64,000 bases of DNA. Source: Sarcocystis neurona (Eukaryota; Apicomplexa; Conoidasida; Eucoccidiorida; Sarcocystidae). A model generated the notes under the pieces. The model made no database searches. It saw only the letters and a program-made list of their open reading frames with translations, and was not told where the DNA came from. The number at the start of each line of letters is the position of its first letter. The stretch's first letter is position 1. The stretch spans positions 1-64,000 of the forward strand of contig KL647317.1 in assembly GCA_000727475.1 (NCBI GenBank). The letters are read 5' to 3'. Both the position numbers and the translations under genes were made by a program. Below are positions 38,401 through 51,074 of this stretch, in pieces.

Positions 38401-41400
38401 GTACACTCGCTGCAAATGAGACCCGTCACAGTGATACTATTCACGAATCATACGTAGCACCACATACACATACGTGCACACTTCAAGTCTTTACTCTCGG
38501 TGTGGAAGAAAAAGCTTTGAGGTGAACACACGCCTGAATGGAAGAATGTGGACAGATGCGCATATACACTCTACATCCTACTTCTCAGCAGAACTTTCTC
38601 GGAAAATTGCCAGCACCACGTGCACAACATTTAGACGCAGGTGTACGGTCTGACACGGAGAACTTGACAGAGAAACCAGGTAGGACCGGAACACACATAC
38701 GCACAGATACGTATATATTGAGTTTGAAGCATCCAACACGGTGGCTACAAACAAGAATACTCAAGAGGGACACTTTAGACCATACACGTGATCTTTTATA
38801 TATATATGTGTGCACCCCACCAAGACGAATCGTGAGGGAAGCGGTAGCGCGGAGAATACCTGAGTTGTAAAATGACGTGGCTTTGGAGGCTGTACGGTTC
38901 GATCCCGAGCAGCTTGCACATCACCTGCGCACGTGCCAAAATCCACTTTTCCACGTCAAAAGATGTGAGGAGAAAAAGATCGTAAGAAAAGATCCGGCAC
39001 AAAACGCCTTCACTCACGAAGTCCGTAACTCGGTGCACGGGCACGAACTGAGAGCACACGTAAAAAAGATCAGCAGCATCACAATACTGTGTGATTCGTG
39101 TGCAGAGGTGCTAAACATACATGGACGCAGAAACACGTACAGATTCACCGACTGGGCGAGCAACAGATATACACACAGACAAAGAAGCCAACAAGTGACT
39201 GTATGTATGTGCACACGCGTAGTATAGAAGTCCGCACGCCCATGCAGATCTAGCGCACAGAGAAAGACACCTGCAAAACTCACACACCAGGACATACGGC
39301 AACTGTCCCCGTACCCACGGGGCACTCACCTCGTCTTCAGGCTCACATACGCATGCACTTGCCGAAGCTTCGGCAGGGAAGGTTTGTTTGGCGGGCATAC
39401 CGACACACAGACACGTAGACTCGAATCGCAACATTGTTATGGACCTGCCTAGGGCGCAGGAAGAACGCCACTCAGCCAATACGTAAACGCGTGTACTGAC
39501 GTGTGCGTATGGACGTGCCTGCCTAGAGACACACTGAGATATCTACACCGCACAAAGGACGGAACAGTGACGTGTGCGTACGCACGTCTAGATAGAGAGA
39601 CGTACAGAGAAAGACAAGAAGGTGAAGGTTTTCACACGGACAATAAAACGGACAGATACACACATGTGTAAGAAGACGACGACACAGACAAGACACACAC
39701 GCTGAAAGAAGAAAGACGCTGCTGCCACCAAAACAACACCGCAGCTCAAGAGCAGACGTCCCGAAGCACTACACTGTTCAACGAAACTGTACAGTTACAA
39801 CTCACCGAGACGCGTAGAGTACTAGTTCGACGAAAAACGAGCCTATCGACGTACAGATACCACAGCACCAAAGAGAGGAGAATAGCTGTCAGAGTCTGAG
39901 GAGGAATGAGCTTATCGATATACAGTAACCACAGCACCAGCAAGAGGAAAATAAAGGCAGAAGTTCGAAGAAAAAAGGTTACCGATGTCGTAAACCTTAC
40001 TGAGCAACTCTCTCTGCAGCGCGTCGACACTGCAACACCCCGTCATACCGAAACAAAAACCCGACAAGGAGCTTCTCTCTGCTACGCAAGAAGTTCAGCG
40101 TGATGCCGAAGAAAACGGGTCACGTTTCACAGCGTCAGCCTACACACAGCACTACACATCGAAAGCGCGCAGCGCACGCGTCCGCCATACAGAAGTATTA
40201 CGCCGCTAGAGGGGAATTTCTTAGCAGAGATATGGGAGAGCCAGCAGACGCTTCGTACTGCCGTTGGAGTCGGCCTCGTACAAAGAGAAAGACACCCACT
40301 ACCCCAGTCGATCGTGGCGTCGACGTCAGCAAAAACCAGCCATTTGTGCAACTTTTTTTTCTCTTCACACCACCGGCAGAAACCGCACCAGTGACTAGAG
40401 AGGCCACCAAGGAGGACTTTCTTCGAAGAAAGACGGCTGGCACACCAGGACGCGACAGAATCAAGAAACACTTCCTGTTTCTGTTTCTCGCTTGCCAGAA
40501 GAGACGGCTACGGCTGAGCCGAAGAAACGGACAAATGACCACGGCAGCAGTTGAACAGGAGTAAGTGAAACTTCAGAAAAAACGATGCGGCGGGGAGAGA
40601 AAGGCGACACGGCCGCGTACATCGAAAGGCGCAGTTGGAAAAATGTTACTGTCTTGAATACGACTCGCCTTCAAAAACACACAGAGGAAACGCGCGCGTC
40701 TCTTGACGGGTTCCTGAACTCCACTTTCCTTCACACATCGGTAGATCAAAAGCTAGAACGAACAACCACGTGAATCCCGTCTGTACTACACAGGGGAACG
40801 CCCTTGCGGAGCGCAGCAGAAGGTCACTCATTTTCTGTCCTGCACAAAGACGCCTCACCGCAGCCGCGTGCACACCCCCAGCAGGAAGGGAAAACAAGAT
40901 GGCCTACATTTAGCGCACGGGCTGTCAGTGGAACAAAGATGCTTGCAGACGCAGTTAACGTGCAATGCATATATTGGCAGTCACCCGTCCTTGACTGCGA
41001 CGTGCAGAGGTGAATGTCTCAATATACACACGAGTACACACGTCTTTAAAAACACGTATCTCCCCATGAGCACACGCGCTACCAGTGAGTAGGAGGTGCA
41101 GAAAGCTATACTAGTGGGCGCACACGTATGTCTCGGTCTGGCTGCACGTACGCACGTGTAAGCGCGGCTTCCACAGCGTGTGTGTGCGACGGGAAATACC
41201 GGAACAGAATCGGACGGACGAAGAGCCATGTACATTTATACCACACATATACACACAGATGGAGCGGCGTACGCACAGACGTGTACTGGCGTATGTGGAG
41301 GGGTGTGTGCGGGTATAAAGTAGGCACGCTAGAATGCACACTCGTCAGCTGTCCTGCATGCTTGCCCGTCCTCTCTCGTGTGGGGGGAACGTTCCGGCGC

Positions 41401-44400
41401 ATTCTGGGTCTGTGAAGCTCCGCCATGTCTTGCGTACCTTTCTCAGTTAACACACGAAACAAAAGTGACCCCTCACGCACTCACACGTATCGCGTCTGCA
41501 TGACGCAAATACACTCACACCCACCCATACGCGTACAGACACACACATGCTTCTACTTGTACGTATCTTTTAGAAGGCACCAGCGCCGTATCTAGTAGTA
41601 GGAGTAGAGTTGGCGCCGTTGATGAAGCCATTTTGGGTCACTAGGTTTACGTTCCATTACGCAGGTGAACACACAAACGTATCCTATACGGAATTACGTA
41701 CCGTCCGTGAGACCTGCGCAACAAAAACGCCTTCTCAGGCACCACGTCGTCCTCACTAGTTGCATTTCTAATGCGCCGGGCGTGCAGATACGTGTGGAGA
41801 CAGAAAACGCACTATTTCTGTATACGTGGGCGAGTTCAGGCGTGCGGCTGGATCCTACGCGCATCTGTTTCAAAAGTAGCTCTCAGCCATCTCAGGAAGA
41901 GAGAAGCGCGGTGGCCGAAGGCGGTTTTGCAGACGGGTACACATATACATTATCATATACATATATAGAGAGAGATAGCCTGAAGAGGTCGGCAAATATT
42001 GGACGCGCGTGGAGATACGAAGAGACTCTCCCTCGCACGTTGAAGAAATAGATGCAGTTGCACATGCCTCTATATACGATAACTGCGTACGTGTGTCCGT
42101 GGAAGTGTACCTGCAGTGTCTGTAGATCGAGCTTTTCCAGCACGAATTCTTCTTTGAACAGCTTGGCGAAAGAAAGAATGTCTTTTAGGGAGAGAAAAGG
42201 ATTGACGTCCTTCTGATCTTTCCGCAGAAGCTTCTCTTGAAATTCGCGCAGCGCCTTTGCCTTGTCCTTCAGTGCGTCGTTCGACTCGTGCTCTACGACC
42301 CACACGCCAGTGACACACCGAGGCGACAGCTAGCTGCAAAGCGTGCGCTTCCGCACAGTGTGCCGCTCCCCAGACGGCAGCTACCTGCCCTAGAACAAAG
42401 ACAATGATGTAGTGAACCGCTGGCCACACGTGACGAATGAAAGGAATAGTGACACGCCAGCTGGTCTCACCTGGAATGGGAGGTGCCTAACCAAAAAGCG
42501 GTGTGCCGCAACGAAACTTCAGCTGCGTTCTGCAGAGTAGTCGTGCTGGCTAGCAACACAGCACATATGCAGAGCACTCCCCGGAGCAGCTAGCGACGCC
42601 GCGGGGGAGGAGAAGGCGCGGACGACAGGCACGCAACGACAGCGGCGAACCCGACTGCGTCTAGACAGGGCAGCTTGTCGATTCCTATACTGAGCAGCGG
42701 CTGGCCACAGACCATGCTGCGCTTCTTTTCACGTGGGGTGGGGAAGTCACTACGTATCAGATCTCAAGCCAGGGACAACACCTGCGAACAAGGCAGCTAG
42801 CCGCGCACGGCGCATGCAACAGCTTGCCACCTTGCAGCCTGCGAAGCGACAAAGAAACGCACACGGCCGCGAGTCTTCCGCCAAAGTACCAGCACGTCAG
42901 TGAGACAGTCGCAGCAGCGACGGCTGCTCTAGCAGTACAAAGAGAGAACAGATACACGTTCAAAAAAATGTTATGGTACATCACGTTAAACCCATAAATA
43001 CGGGTGCACGTGAGAATAGACGCGTCCCCTCCAAATGCGTGCACATACGCGGTCTGTAGCTACACCTCAAGGAAACATACATATATATCCCACGCGAGAG
43101 TCTCCTTCCAGTTCCACCCACTTCGTCACCTAACTGTCGAGCGCCTTAATGTGGCGTGTCCCACCTATTATGTGCTTTGTATGCTCCCGCACAAGCTCCT
43201 GAAAAAATGCGGCAAGCTCCTGCTTTGCCTTCAGCTTCCGACTCAAATACGCATTGTCAACTTGCCTGTGACACAGTGGCAGCAAAAGCAACAACAGCCG
43301 CTACAGCAGCACAGTCATCATTCGCAGGAGGTCGACTGACGAAGACAGCACGCGCTACAGGGAACTCAGCACACTGGACGAAAGATGCGCTGTCGCTGAC
43401 GAGTTCGCAGCAGCAGCCACAGCAGCAGCGGCGGTCTGTATGGAAATGGGGTTCAGTTCTGCGCCGGCCACCGAGCAATACTAGCAGTGGCGTAGCATGT
43501 GCTTTATCTCTCTCCTGCAGCGAGGCCACAGCGACGTCGGCAGCGCAGCAGCGACATCGGCAGCAGCATGCACGATGCTAGCCCACTTCTACGCTTTCCC
43601 GCAACAGCAGCGGCAGCGTGCGGCAGCAGCGGCGGCAGGAAACGTAGCAGCAAGAGCTTTCTGAACAACGGCAGCGCACAACCGCTAGACACATTGCCTG
43701 CTGCAGAAGTCAGCTGTAAGCGTGCACGGGTACACGCACCCCTCTATGATATATATCATATACGGGAGCTCCGCTGGCTGTTCAACGTACACATGTGAAT
43801 CTCTACAAAAGAGGGACCTACTTTTCAAAGAACGTGCTGGGCAGCATGTTGGGGAATAGTCGCAGCATGACGGGCAGCAGCAGCTCGCCGAGCGGTATCA
43901 CTATCATGAGGGAAAACGGAATCAGTTTTAGCGCGTCTGCTGTAGTACGCACCTGCAACAGAATACAGACGTACACGTGCAAACATACACATGTATGTAC
44001 GGGTCTCCAGGTAAACACAGAGAGATACACGTATATACACACTTATGTACATATGTGCGACAAGGAAACACGGAGTCTAGAATAAAAACATGGCTTACAC
44101 ACGTATATATGCGCAGACTGCTGAATAGAAATTCACCTCCCAACCTGCGCCGAGATTCACGCACAAGCACCGATGCGTCCACAAACGCATTCACGCAAGT
44201 GCACACGCCTCCAGTACGCACATCGATATACCTATGTAGAAGCAGTACGCACGTGCACGTATACATACAGTTATGTATGCAATTTTATCTGAATATCAAT
44301 CTGTCTACATGAATATGTATTAATACATACGGGTATAAGCATATTCACTTGATGCTGCGCACGGTGCCGCTCGCTGCACGCCACGGCAAGCGACAGCTGA

Positions 44401-47400
44401 ACACCACTGCAACGGCGGCCTACTTGGAAGGTGAAGGCAAGCGTACGTGTACACGTACCTGAAGATACCTGTTGCCCACTTTTTGTGTAGCAGCGCGAAC
44501 AAGACACACGGAAGCCTACGCAAGCACGTAGATGCACGTGACTTTACATGGGCAGCTAATGTTTCGCATGAGTCGCCTCCGTGTGCCGGTAGATTCGAGT
44601 ATACGCGTCTACATACTTTTATACACACGTGGATGCATCAGTACAGGTGCACACACCGAGAGAGATGGATGGCCACCGACGAAGCTACGCTCTTGTCGGG
44701 CAGGCTCGTTTACGCACCCCGATAGTGCAGGGCTACCGTACAAAGTTTCTTTTGCAACAGGACGTCTTCTGGACGACTGCTGCAGGCGCGTGTACGTACA
44801 CGAAGTGCTGCTGGAGTCGCACGGCACACGTTACACAAGCCCACATGTATCCACAATTCCCGTCACACGTGTGTGTACATTTGAACAAATACACGTGAAA
44901 CAGAAGGGCCGAGCCTGCGTCCAGTACTGCAAAAAGTTGTGCACCGCGTGGAGGCTTGCTACACAGGCGCCTGGCGCCTTCACAAAAAGAGCAGCACGTT
45001 CACCGCAGCCCGGAGCACAAGAGTACCTTGTAGAAGGCAGGGAACGAAAGCTCTCTCGTGATTTCCATACAAAACACCACTGCTAGAAAAGCTGTCAGAA
45101 ACGCTGCTAGAGTTTGGCTACAGCACATTCTCCTCAAGGAGCAGTTATCAAATACAGAACCGTAAGCAGTCCGTCTGCCAGACGAGTCTGCAGAGCGTGT
45201 GCCGCTGCTGTTAGGCAGCTCTTCTGCCTTCTACTCAAAAACTGCGGCCGTCCTAACATTCTCGTGCAAACAACAGCTTGTGCCGGCTCGCGTTCACGAC
45301 CGCAGCGACTAAAACGTCAAACGCATCTTCGGCAACTGCCCCTGGGGGCGGCACGCCTCTGTGGCAGGCGGTGCTGCGCGCCAGCCGCGAGGAACTACCT
45401 CTCCGCAGCACGTCGTGCAACACACACAACAGATACTATCCACAAGTTGTCGCTCACGGAGCAGGCTCCCTCCACCAACAGTAACGGGCGCGCACGAAGA
45501 GACACGACTGCCTTCAAGCACCCACGCGTATGATAAAGCGTCGGACTGCAGCCGGTATGTAAAAGGTGCGCATGCATCCCACAGCACGAAGGCGCATTGC
45601 AGTGGTGCAGGGTATTGCAGCAACGCATGCGAAGACAGTGTAAGTCCTTTTAGAAGAAATTCATTTTCCGCAAAAAGGTGGTGTACGAGTGCGTACGAAG
45701 AGTATGCATGTGTACATATTATATATGTGTACTGCGTACGACGGAAGTACCTGAGTGTATGTGGGAAGAAAGACGTATATCTTAAACGGGACGCAAGCGT
45801 ATGTACGTGGACCGCACACGCGGAAGACGTGTACACGTTGCAGAGTGGCGCCTGAGTGCGTCCACCTATTCCGTGCTGCAGCATCGATATGCAACAAGTA
45901 ACTACCTTCAGCGTACAAGCTTCTAGACAGTCAAAGAGACTCTCTTCATCAGTTCAGGCGGGCACAGAGAAGTGTTGCGCCCCTGATGCAGAACTGCGCA
46001 CGACAGTGGCCAGGCGCCGACGCACTCGAGATAAAATCCATGCAGCCTCCAGGGAAACAGCCTGCCAACTGCAGCTTGCTGGCGGCCACACGCGTCAAAG
46101 GTCGGTGCAGACCGAAGGCCTCAGGAGGACAAAAGCGTGACCCGTGGTCGTCTTCATGCAGCCGAGCTCCCGCGGAGCTGTACGCTACAAAACCCCTCGC
46201 CCCCCGCGACCCTTCACAGCGAAACCGCTGCCCGCTGGGCCACGCGTGCACAACACTCACTGCGTAGCAGATCAACGAGGTGCGCCAAACACCACGTCCC
46301 AGCAGAATGTCTCGTACGCAGGCGTCACGCCCCACAAAAAACCGCGCACAGTCTGCCTGACGTTCCCGCGCATCCTGCGTGGATGGAACCGCACAACACT
46401 ACGGCGCACACGCGCAGAAAGCTGAAGCTTTACTCCACGCATCAAAAGCTGCGACGCTACAGAGGCGGCTCGCGCGCGACCTGGTTTTTGCACCAGAGGC
46501 TGCACACGCAGAAAATTTGATCGGAAATCGGAGGTCTGCATGCGGTAAAGGGAATGAGAACTACAGCCTGGATTCAGAGGAACACGTTGGCTGGTCACGA
46601 CTTAACAGACGCCGCCCGCAGCAGACGTGGGACAGAAATGTTCCTCTCTAGATGCAGTGACTCCCCGCTCGAGGCTGCAGGCAGAGAAAGACTAAACGCA
46701 AAAAGTTTTACGCGCGGGGTAACTCGTAGAGCTCGAGGGACGCATGTGTGACGGAAGAACACTAGGCAGCGCGGCGGTCAAGGAAAAGCGCCACCGCATC
46801 CGAGAACGCTGCGGCGCAACAGTAGTGTCCGGAGATGCGCACGAGGAAAACAACCGACAATGTGCTGAATCAAAAACGGCGGCCGACGCACGTGCATCCA
46901 AGGCAGCACGTGAGAAGGCGTCGGCCTGACTTCTGCACGTGAGAGATACGTAAACGCGGCACAGGCGTGCATGCAGCCCAGCTTGTGCTGTTGCCGCTGC
47001 TGTCCTTACCAGCAGTTTGTGCTCGTTGTAGCGCAGAGGGTGGCCGAGGATCTTTTTTTTCAGAAGCTGGTACGATACCCGCACATTGGCGTAGAAAAGG
47101 CTGAAACCCGTCACCGTCCACCGCCACGTGTGAATAGCACCTGATGCATGCGCCAGTTTCCGCAGCCCAACGAGAGCGCCATCTTGCACACTCTGTCACC
47201 AGTGTACACCCGCGTGCATACAGGTGTGTACGTGTACGTGCACGCGCGTGCATAGGCACCGAACGACACATCCGTACCTATAGGTACATATATATATATA
47301 TACACTCCCATGCACGTAGATATATACGTACACACCTGATAGGTATCTGTGCCTACACACACGTCAATAGCTACGTTTATGCATGTGCGCACCCACGCTC

Positions 47401-48943
47401 GTACGTATACGCTCGCACGCGAGAAGGGCGTCGCAGGCACGACAGATATGTAAGACTTCAGATAGAGAACGTGCACACAACATGCTGAGAGGTAGACGCA
47501 GGCAGACACACAAACACAGATTGACAGGTACAGAGAGAGACAGTCAGACGGATACGACTATATACACAGACTGGTATGACATGCGTCTCACACCCTCACA
47601 TATGTAAAAGTGCATGCTTCCGGGCCGCACAGGAGTTTCTCTTCAGCTACCAACACCCATGCACTCGAATTTCGGCACCTGCTTCCGCCCACACTAACTG
47701 CGATCCACTACTCTTCGAGGGTCAAGGACGTCCACAACCCTACACACATTGCAGGGAACAATAATATCTGTGTAGAGACCCTTTGAGACACTCTGTGTGG
47801 AGGCTGCTCCGTGTGCGTGCCTTCACACATGCCGCAGGTGTGTGCATACAGGGGTAACGCCTACAGGCGGATGAGCCTCTTCGCGTATACCAGCCCGATA
47901 TAGTGGATATGCGCCTCATCACGCACTGCCGCTGCTGCCCACGAAATACAAAAAGGAGCGAATGGGGGCACTCACTTTCTTTTCCCTTCTTCCAGAACTT
48001 CTTCACCACCATCGGGTTGGCCAGAATCATTCGGAAGTACTTAAAGAAGACCCGCATTCCCCTGCAGGAGCAGCAGCAGCAACGCGGCAGCAGCAGTACA
48101 AGCCCACGGGCCAGCAGCGGCAACCGCAACAATAACACCATCCACATCAGCAGCAGCAAAGTCAGAGCGCCGATACCGCAGCAGCACACCGGCGAAGCAG
48201 CGCCTACCAGCAGTCGCAGCGCAGCAACTGCTCACACAGCAGCGACGATCCGATTTCCGGCGTCTAACCGTGTGTCTCAGGACGTGTTGTCACCCTCACA
48301 CAAGTACACACACTGAGAGCCTTAGGCACACATATATGGATGTCTACACAACTCCTGGTATCCGTGATGAGATACACAAATTGACACAAACACGAAATGA
48401 TCTGTAAACGTAGAGGAGTATACATAGACATATATCTATATATATATATATTGGTGAACAGGTATATGGGCAGGAATATACACATGTACGCACACGTACG
48501 TATGTATATATTTATATGTATTTGTAGACACATGTACAAAGGTACGCAAGTACAGGCACAGAACGTGTGTTCTGAAACGAACGCGGCACAAACGTGTGTG
48601 GGACTACCCGTGTACGTGCATGGGCTACAATGCGAATCTGATACCCTACAACGATGTAACGAGAATCTAAATTCATTTCATATATTCACGCCTACACGAC
48701 GGGGCCTGAATTTGTCGCAAACATCACCGTATAGAGCACGCGTAAGGCTGTTACGTTCTGCAAGCATGCTTAGAACTCTCTCTATACAAGTCTTACACGT
48801 AGGAGGTGACGAAGACAAACCAGGGTACCTCCTAACACAGACACGGCGCATCCTAGCATGTGCGCACTGGTGTATATTACTAGACACGCTATCCATACAT
48901 ACATGCTGCGGGCGGTGTTCTTTGTGGACGCCGGTTTGCGTGC

Positions 48944-48975
<32 letters not shown>

Positions 48976-51074
48976 GCACGAGGAGATATACCAAGTGAAA
49001 AGGACCCCTTTCCCAAAATTCAGTAGAATTATTTTGTGTGAAGTGGCCCAGGAGGGACTGCAAAACTCAGGATATACGTGCGTCTTCAGGGTATCTGTAT
49101 ATCTTTCAAAATGTGCCGACCACACCCCTCCTTGTGTCTTCGTGCTCATGTGTAGAGAAGACGTCCCGTGATGCCTTGGCTGTTACCCTCCTTGGCTTCG
49201 TCGAGACGCAACGCCGCAAACTCGCACACAGAGAGGCTGCACTCTAGTGCACGTACACCCCACGCAGCAGCTGTCGTCGCCTACCGAAGAAAGGCACCCC
49301 ACAGCGACGAGACAACACGGAAAGCCAAGCGACACAAGCCGTAGACAGAGATAAATGACCACCATTTGGACGAGCTGCTGCTTGCCGCTCCCCTGCTTCG
49401 CGTAAAGGACGAGCTCGTTGTCACAGTGCTCCGCGCCTGCGGCTGCACCAGCTGCTGCAGCGGTGGCTGTGGCCGCTGCGTCTGCTGCGGCACGTTGCTG
49501 TTAGTGCCTGCGTTGCTGGCAGAGGACGCAGCAGCTTGTTGTTGCGCTGCAGCTGGACTGGCAAGGACTCTGGAGGCCCCGGGCGACTCAGCTCGTTCAG
49601 CACCAGCGACGCCGCTGCTGTTGGTGCTATTCGTACTCGAGAAGCGGCTGGCCCGCCCCACTGCCGGAGAGCCCCCCGGTCGCAGAAGCGGGATACAAGG
49701 AGCTGCAGCGGAAGGGAGAGAACTTGGGGGGAGACTGGAAGGGCGAGGAAAACGAAAAATCCCCTTCGCCTTCATCTGCTGCACAGGATAATTAGGTGGC
49801 GGGCCTTGGAGGTGAGGTCTGCCCAACGGGGCTAGCTGACGCTCGTGATGTCTGGAGTTGCCAGACGGTACGGTCGCGCAGGTGGCCTTGCTGCTGCTTC
49901 GATGCTGCTGCTGCTGCTCCGCCTTGTGGAGTTGCTGCTTTTTTTGCTGCTGCAACAGGTGCTGCTGTTGCTGCTGCAATAGGTGCTGCTGTTGCTGCTG
50001 CGGTGGCGGCCTCCCTCTGGCTTGGCCATTTGAAGGCATGGCAATGAGAGGAGATAGGCCAGATGCAACGGAGGACACGCGATCGACAACTCCGCCGGCA
50101 GCAACAGCAGTGAACCAGGCGGGCGAAGGAGAGCACCGTGTAGCACTAGCGTAAGAAGTCGAACAGCAGGTGCGGGAGAAGCAAGTAAGTGAAAATCCTC
50201 CAGAACAGTATGTATGCGCACTACTTCCCGTACACGAGAAACGACAGGGTTCACCGCGCAAGCATAGCAGGTTCGCATTTAAAGTTGGCGTGGTCCCGCC
50301 GACGCGGCAACCCAAGGCTGCGCCTCGTGCTGCGGCTGTTCGCCTTCCGCTATCGCTGCTACCGCCGGACACCTTCGCAGCAAAGCATGCACGCAGCTCT
50401 ACGCCGACAGCCACAGGTTCAGCTTGGTCGACAACATCCCAGCTGCTGGTGCTGCTGTCAGTCCAACCCTTTCTGCTATTGCTGTTGTATGAAGCGCTGT
50501 CGTGGTGGACGCAGGCCGCAAGACTACTGGCATGATAGCTGCTGCTGCTCGTCGTGTCGCCGGCTGCGTGCACGCTGCAGTCGCTGTTGTCCCCGTCGCG
50601 GCTGGTCCAGCTCAGCGTCTTGCTTAGGCCCCAGTTGCTGCTGCCGCTGCTGAAACTTCTGCTGCTGTTGCCGCTCAGAATACGGCTGACGTTTTCACTG
50701 CGTCTTCTGGGGCTGCTGCTGTTGACGGTGGTGCGGCTGCGTGCGCTCTCGTTCCCCACGCTACAGCTGGAGATCCTGCTCGTGAGGTGGCGACTGCTTC
50801 TGAAGCCGCAAAGGCTGCTGCTGGTGCTTCCTTTCCACGTTCTGCAGCAGGAGCCGCTGCTGCTCCAGTACGACGCAGGAGCATACCTGCTGCTGTCCTT
50901 CTTGTCCGATAGGCTGCAGCTCCTGCAGCCGCACGTAGAAGGAAACTTATACGGGAATCTGCTGCTGTTGCCACTGTTGGTGAGAAAGGTTCTTATTACC
51001 CGTGCCTGGAGTTGCTGCCGTTCCTCCCCAACTCGCGGAAGGCGTGGTCCCACAAGCTGCTGTAACCGAATCAT
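29486..51074 (-). CDS. LETM1: LETM1-family mitochondrial inner-membrane protein, 15 exons
   Basis: LETM1/Mdm38 proteins sit in the mitochondrial inner membrane and act in K+/H+ or Ca2+/H+ exchange and ribosome docking. Exons in transcript order: 51074-49360, 48061-47976, 47140-47010, 43952-43822, 43265-43165, 42292-42111, 38924-38860, 38166-38022, 36895-36247, 34713-34564, 34443-34203, 32708-32604, 32105-31795, 30595-30498, 29878-29486. They total 4,503 nt (1,500 aa) and every junction agrees in phase. Exon 3 reads LLKKKILGHPLRYNEHKLL and exon 4 carries the family membrane segment (IPFSLMIVIPLGELLLPVML, about residues 655-674) followed by LFPNMLPSTF. Exons 7-9 hold the ribosome-binding-like domain (CKLLGIEP, WEGVETLSHEELVEACKDRA, MRQWLEIS). 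Exons 10, 12 and 14 are coiled-coil-like. Human LETM1 has 739 aa. The extra length is a Ser/Gln-rich N-terminus and an Ala/Gly/Gln-rich insert in exon 9. The start (MIRLQQLVGPRLPR) and the exon 1 boundaries are the weakest parts; the exon 1 donor may be 49363 instead of 49360. No EF-hand is seen. Confidence 0.92.
30540..31480. repeat. Degenerate CAG/GCA triplet tract in a LETM1 intron and exon edge
   Basis: Dense CAGCAG-type triplets, written CAG on the plus strand, fill most of the intron between LETM1 exons 13 and 14. Exon 14 (30498-30595) has a much lower density. No reading frame is preserved across the tract. Confidence 0.8.
32710..33240. repeat. Degenerate CAG triplet tract in a LETM1 intron
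   Basis: CAGCAGC-rich sequence immediately 5' (in transcript sense) of LETM1 exon 12. Frames on both strands are open but low-complexity (Ala, Gln, Ser, Leu). Confidence 0.8.
36247..36895 (-). repeat. Coding Ala/Gly/Gln repeat insert in LETM1 exon 9
   Basis: The first 30 codons finish the conserved domain; the rest encodes Ala- and Gly-rich runs, LQQQQEQRQ and Glu-rich runs before the donor at 36246. CTG/CAG triplets are used in the Ala, Gln and Ser registers. This is the largest insert in the conserved half of the protein. Confidence 0.85.
37602..37972. repeat. Cluster of TA and CA microsatellites in LETM1 intron 8
   Basis: (TA)n at 37602-37621, 37665-37679 and 37956-37972, a mixed TA/TG block near 37700-37745, and (CA)10 at 37850-37869, all within the intron between exons 8 and 9. 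Confidence 0.9.
38251..38512. repeat. 133-bp diverged tandem duplication in a LETM1 intron
   Basis: A unit starting ACGTCTAT[T/A]GTTA at 38251 recurs at 38384, with shared blocks such as ACGAATCA[C/T]ACGTAGCA and ACACTTC[G/A]AGTCT. The copies are clearly related but have many substitutions. Confidence 0.75.
39841..39978. repeat. 69-bp diverged tandem duplication in a LETM1 intron
   Basis: GCCTATCGACGTACAGATAC at 39841 recurs as GCTTATCGATATACAGTAAC at 39910, followed in both by CACAGCACCA and a purine-rich stretch. Confidence 0.7.
43270..43690. repeat. CAG triplet tract in LETM1 intron 4
   Basis: Interrupted CAG/GCA triplets between exons 4 and 5, densest at 43405-43440 and 43540-43660. Confidence 0.75.
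47224..47254. repeat. 31-nt perfect alternating purine-pyrimidine tract
   Basis: Every base from 47224 to 47254 alternates purine and pyrimidine (GTGTAC, GTGCAC and GCGCGT steps), a composition favourable to Z-DNA. It sits in the LETM1 intron upstream of exon 3. Confidence 0.9.
48943..48974. repeat. (TA)n microsatellite in LETM1 intron 1
   Basis: About 30 bases of TA with one TG interruption; a related tract lies at 48436-48452. Confidence 0.9.
49440..50040 (-). repeat. Coding Gln/Ser/Ala repeats in LETM1 exon 1
   Basis: CTG triplets on the plus strand are read on the minus strand as runs of Gln (about residues 350-395, QQQQQHLLQQQQQHLLQQQ), Ala and Ser. They lie in the poorly conserved N-terminal extension. 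Confidence 0.8.

Noticed and set aside
38884..38896. GGTTCGATCCCG, resembling a tRNA T-arm/B box
   Set aside because: It is the antisense of conserved LETM1 exon 7 coding for GIEPY; no acceptor stem or anticodon arm fits around it.
42964..43044. Possible CRISPR-like or prokaryotic features
   Set aside because: Repeats here and elsewhere in the window are microsatellites or tandem duplications; genes have spliceosomal introns, so a bacterial reading does not apply.
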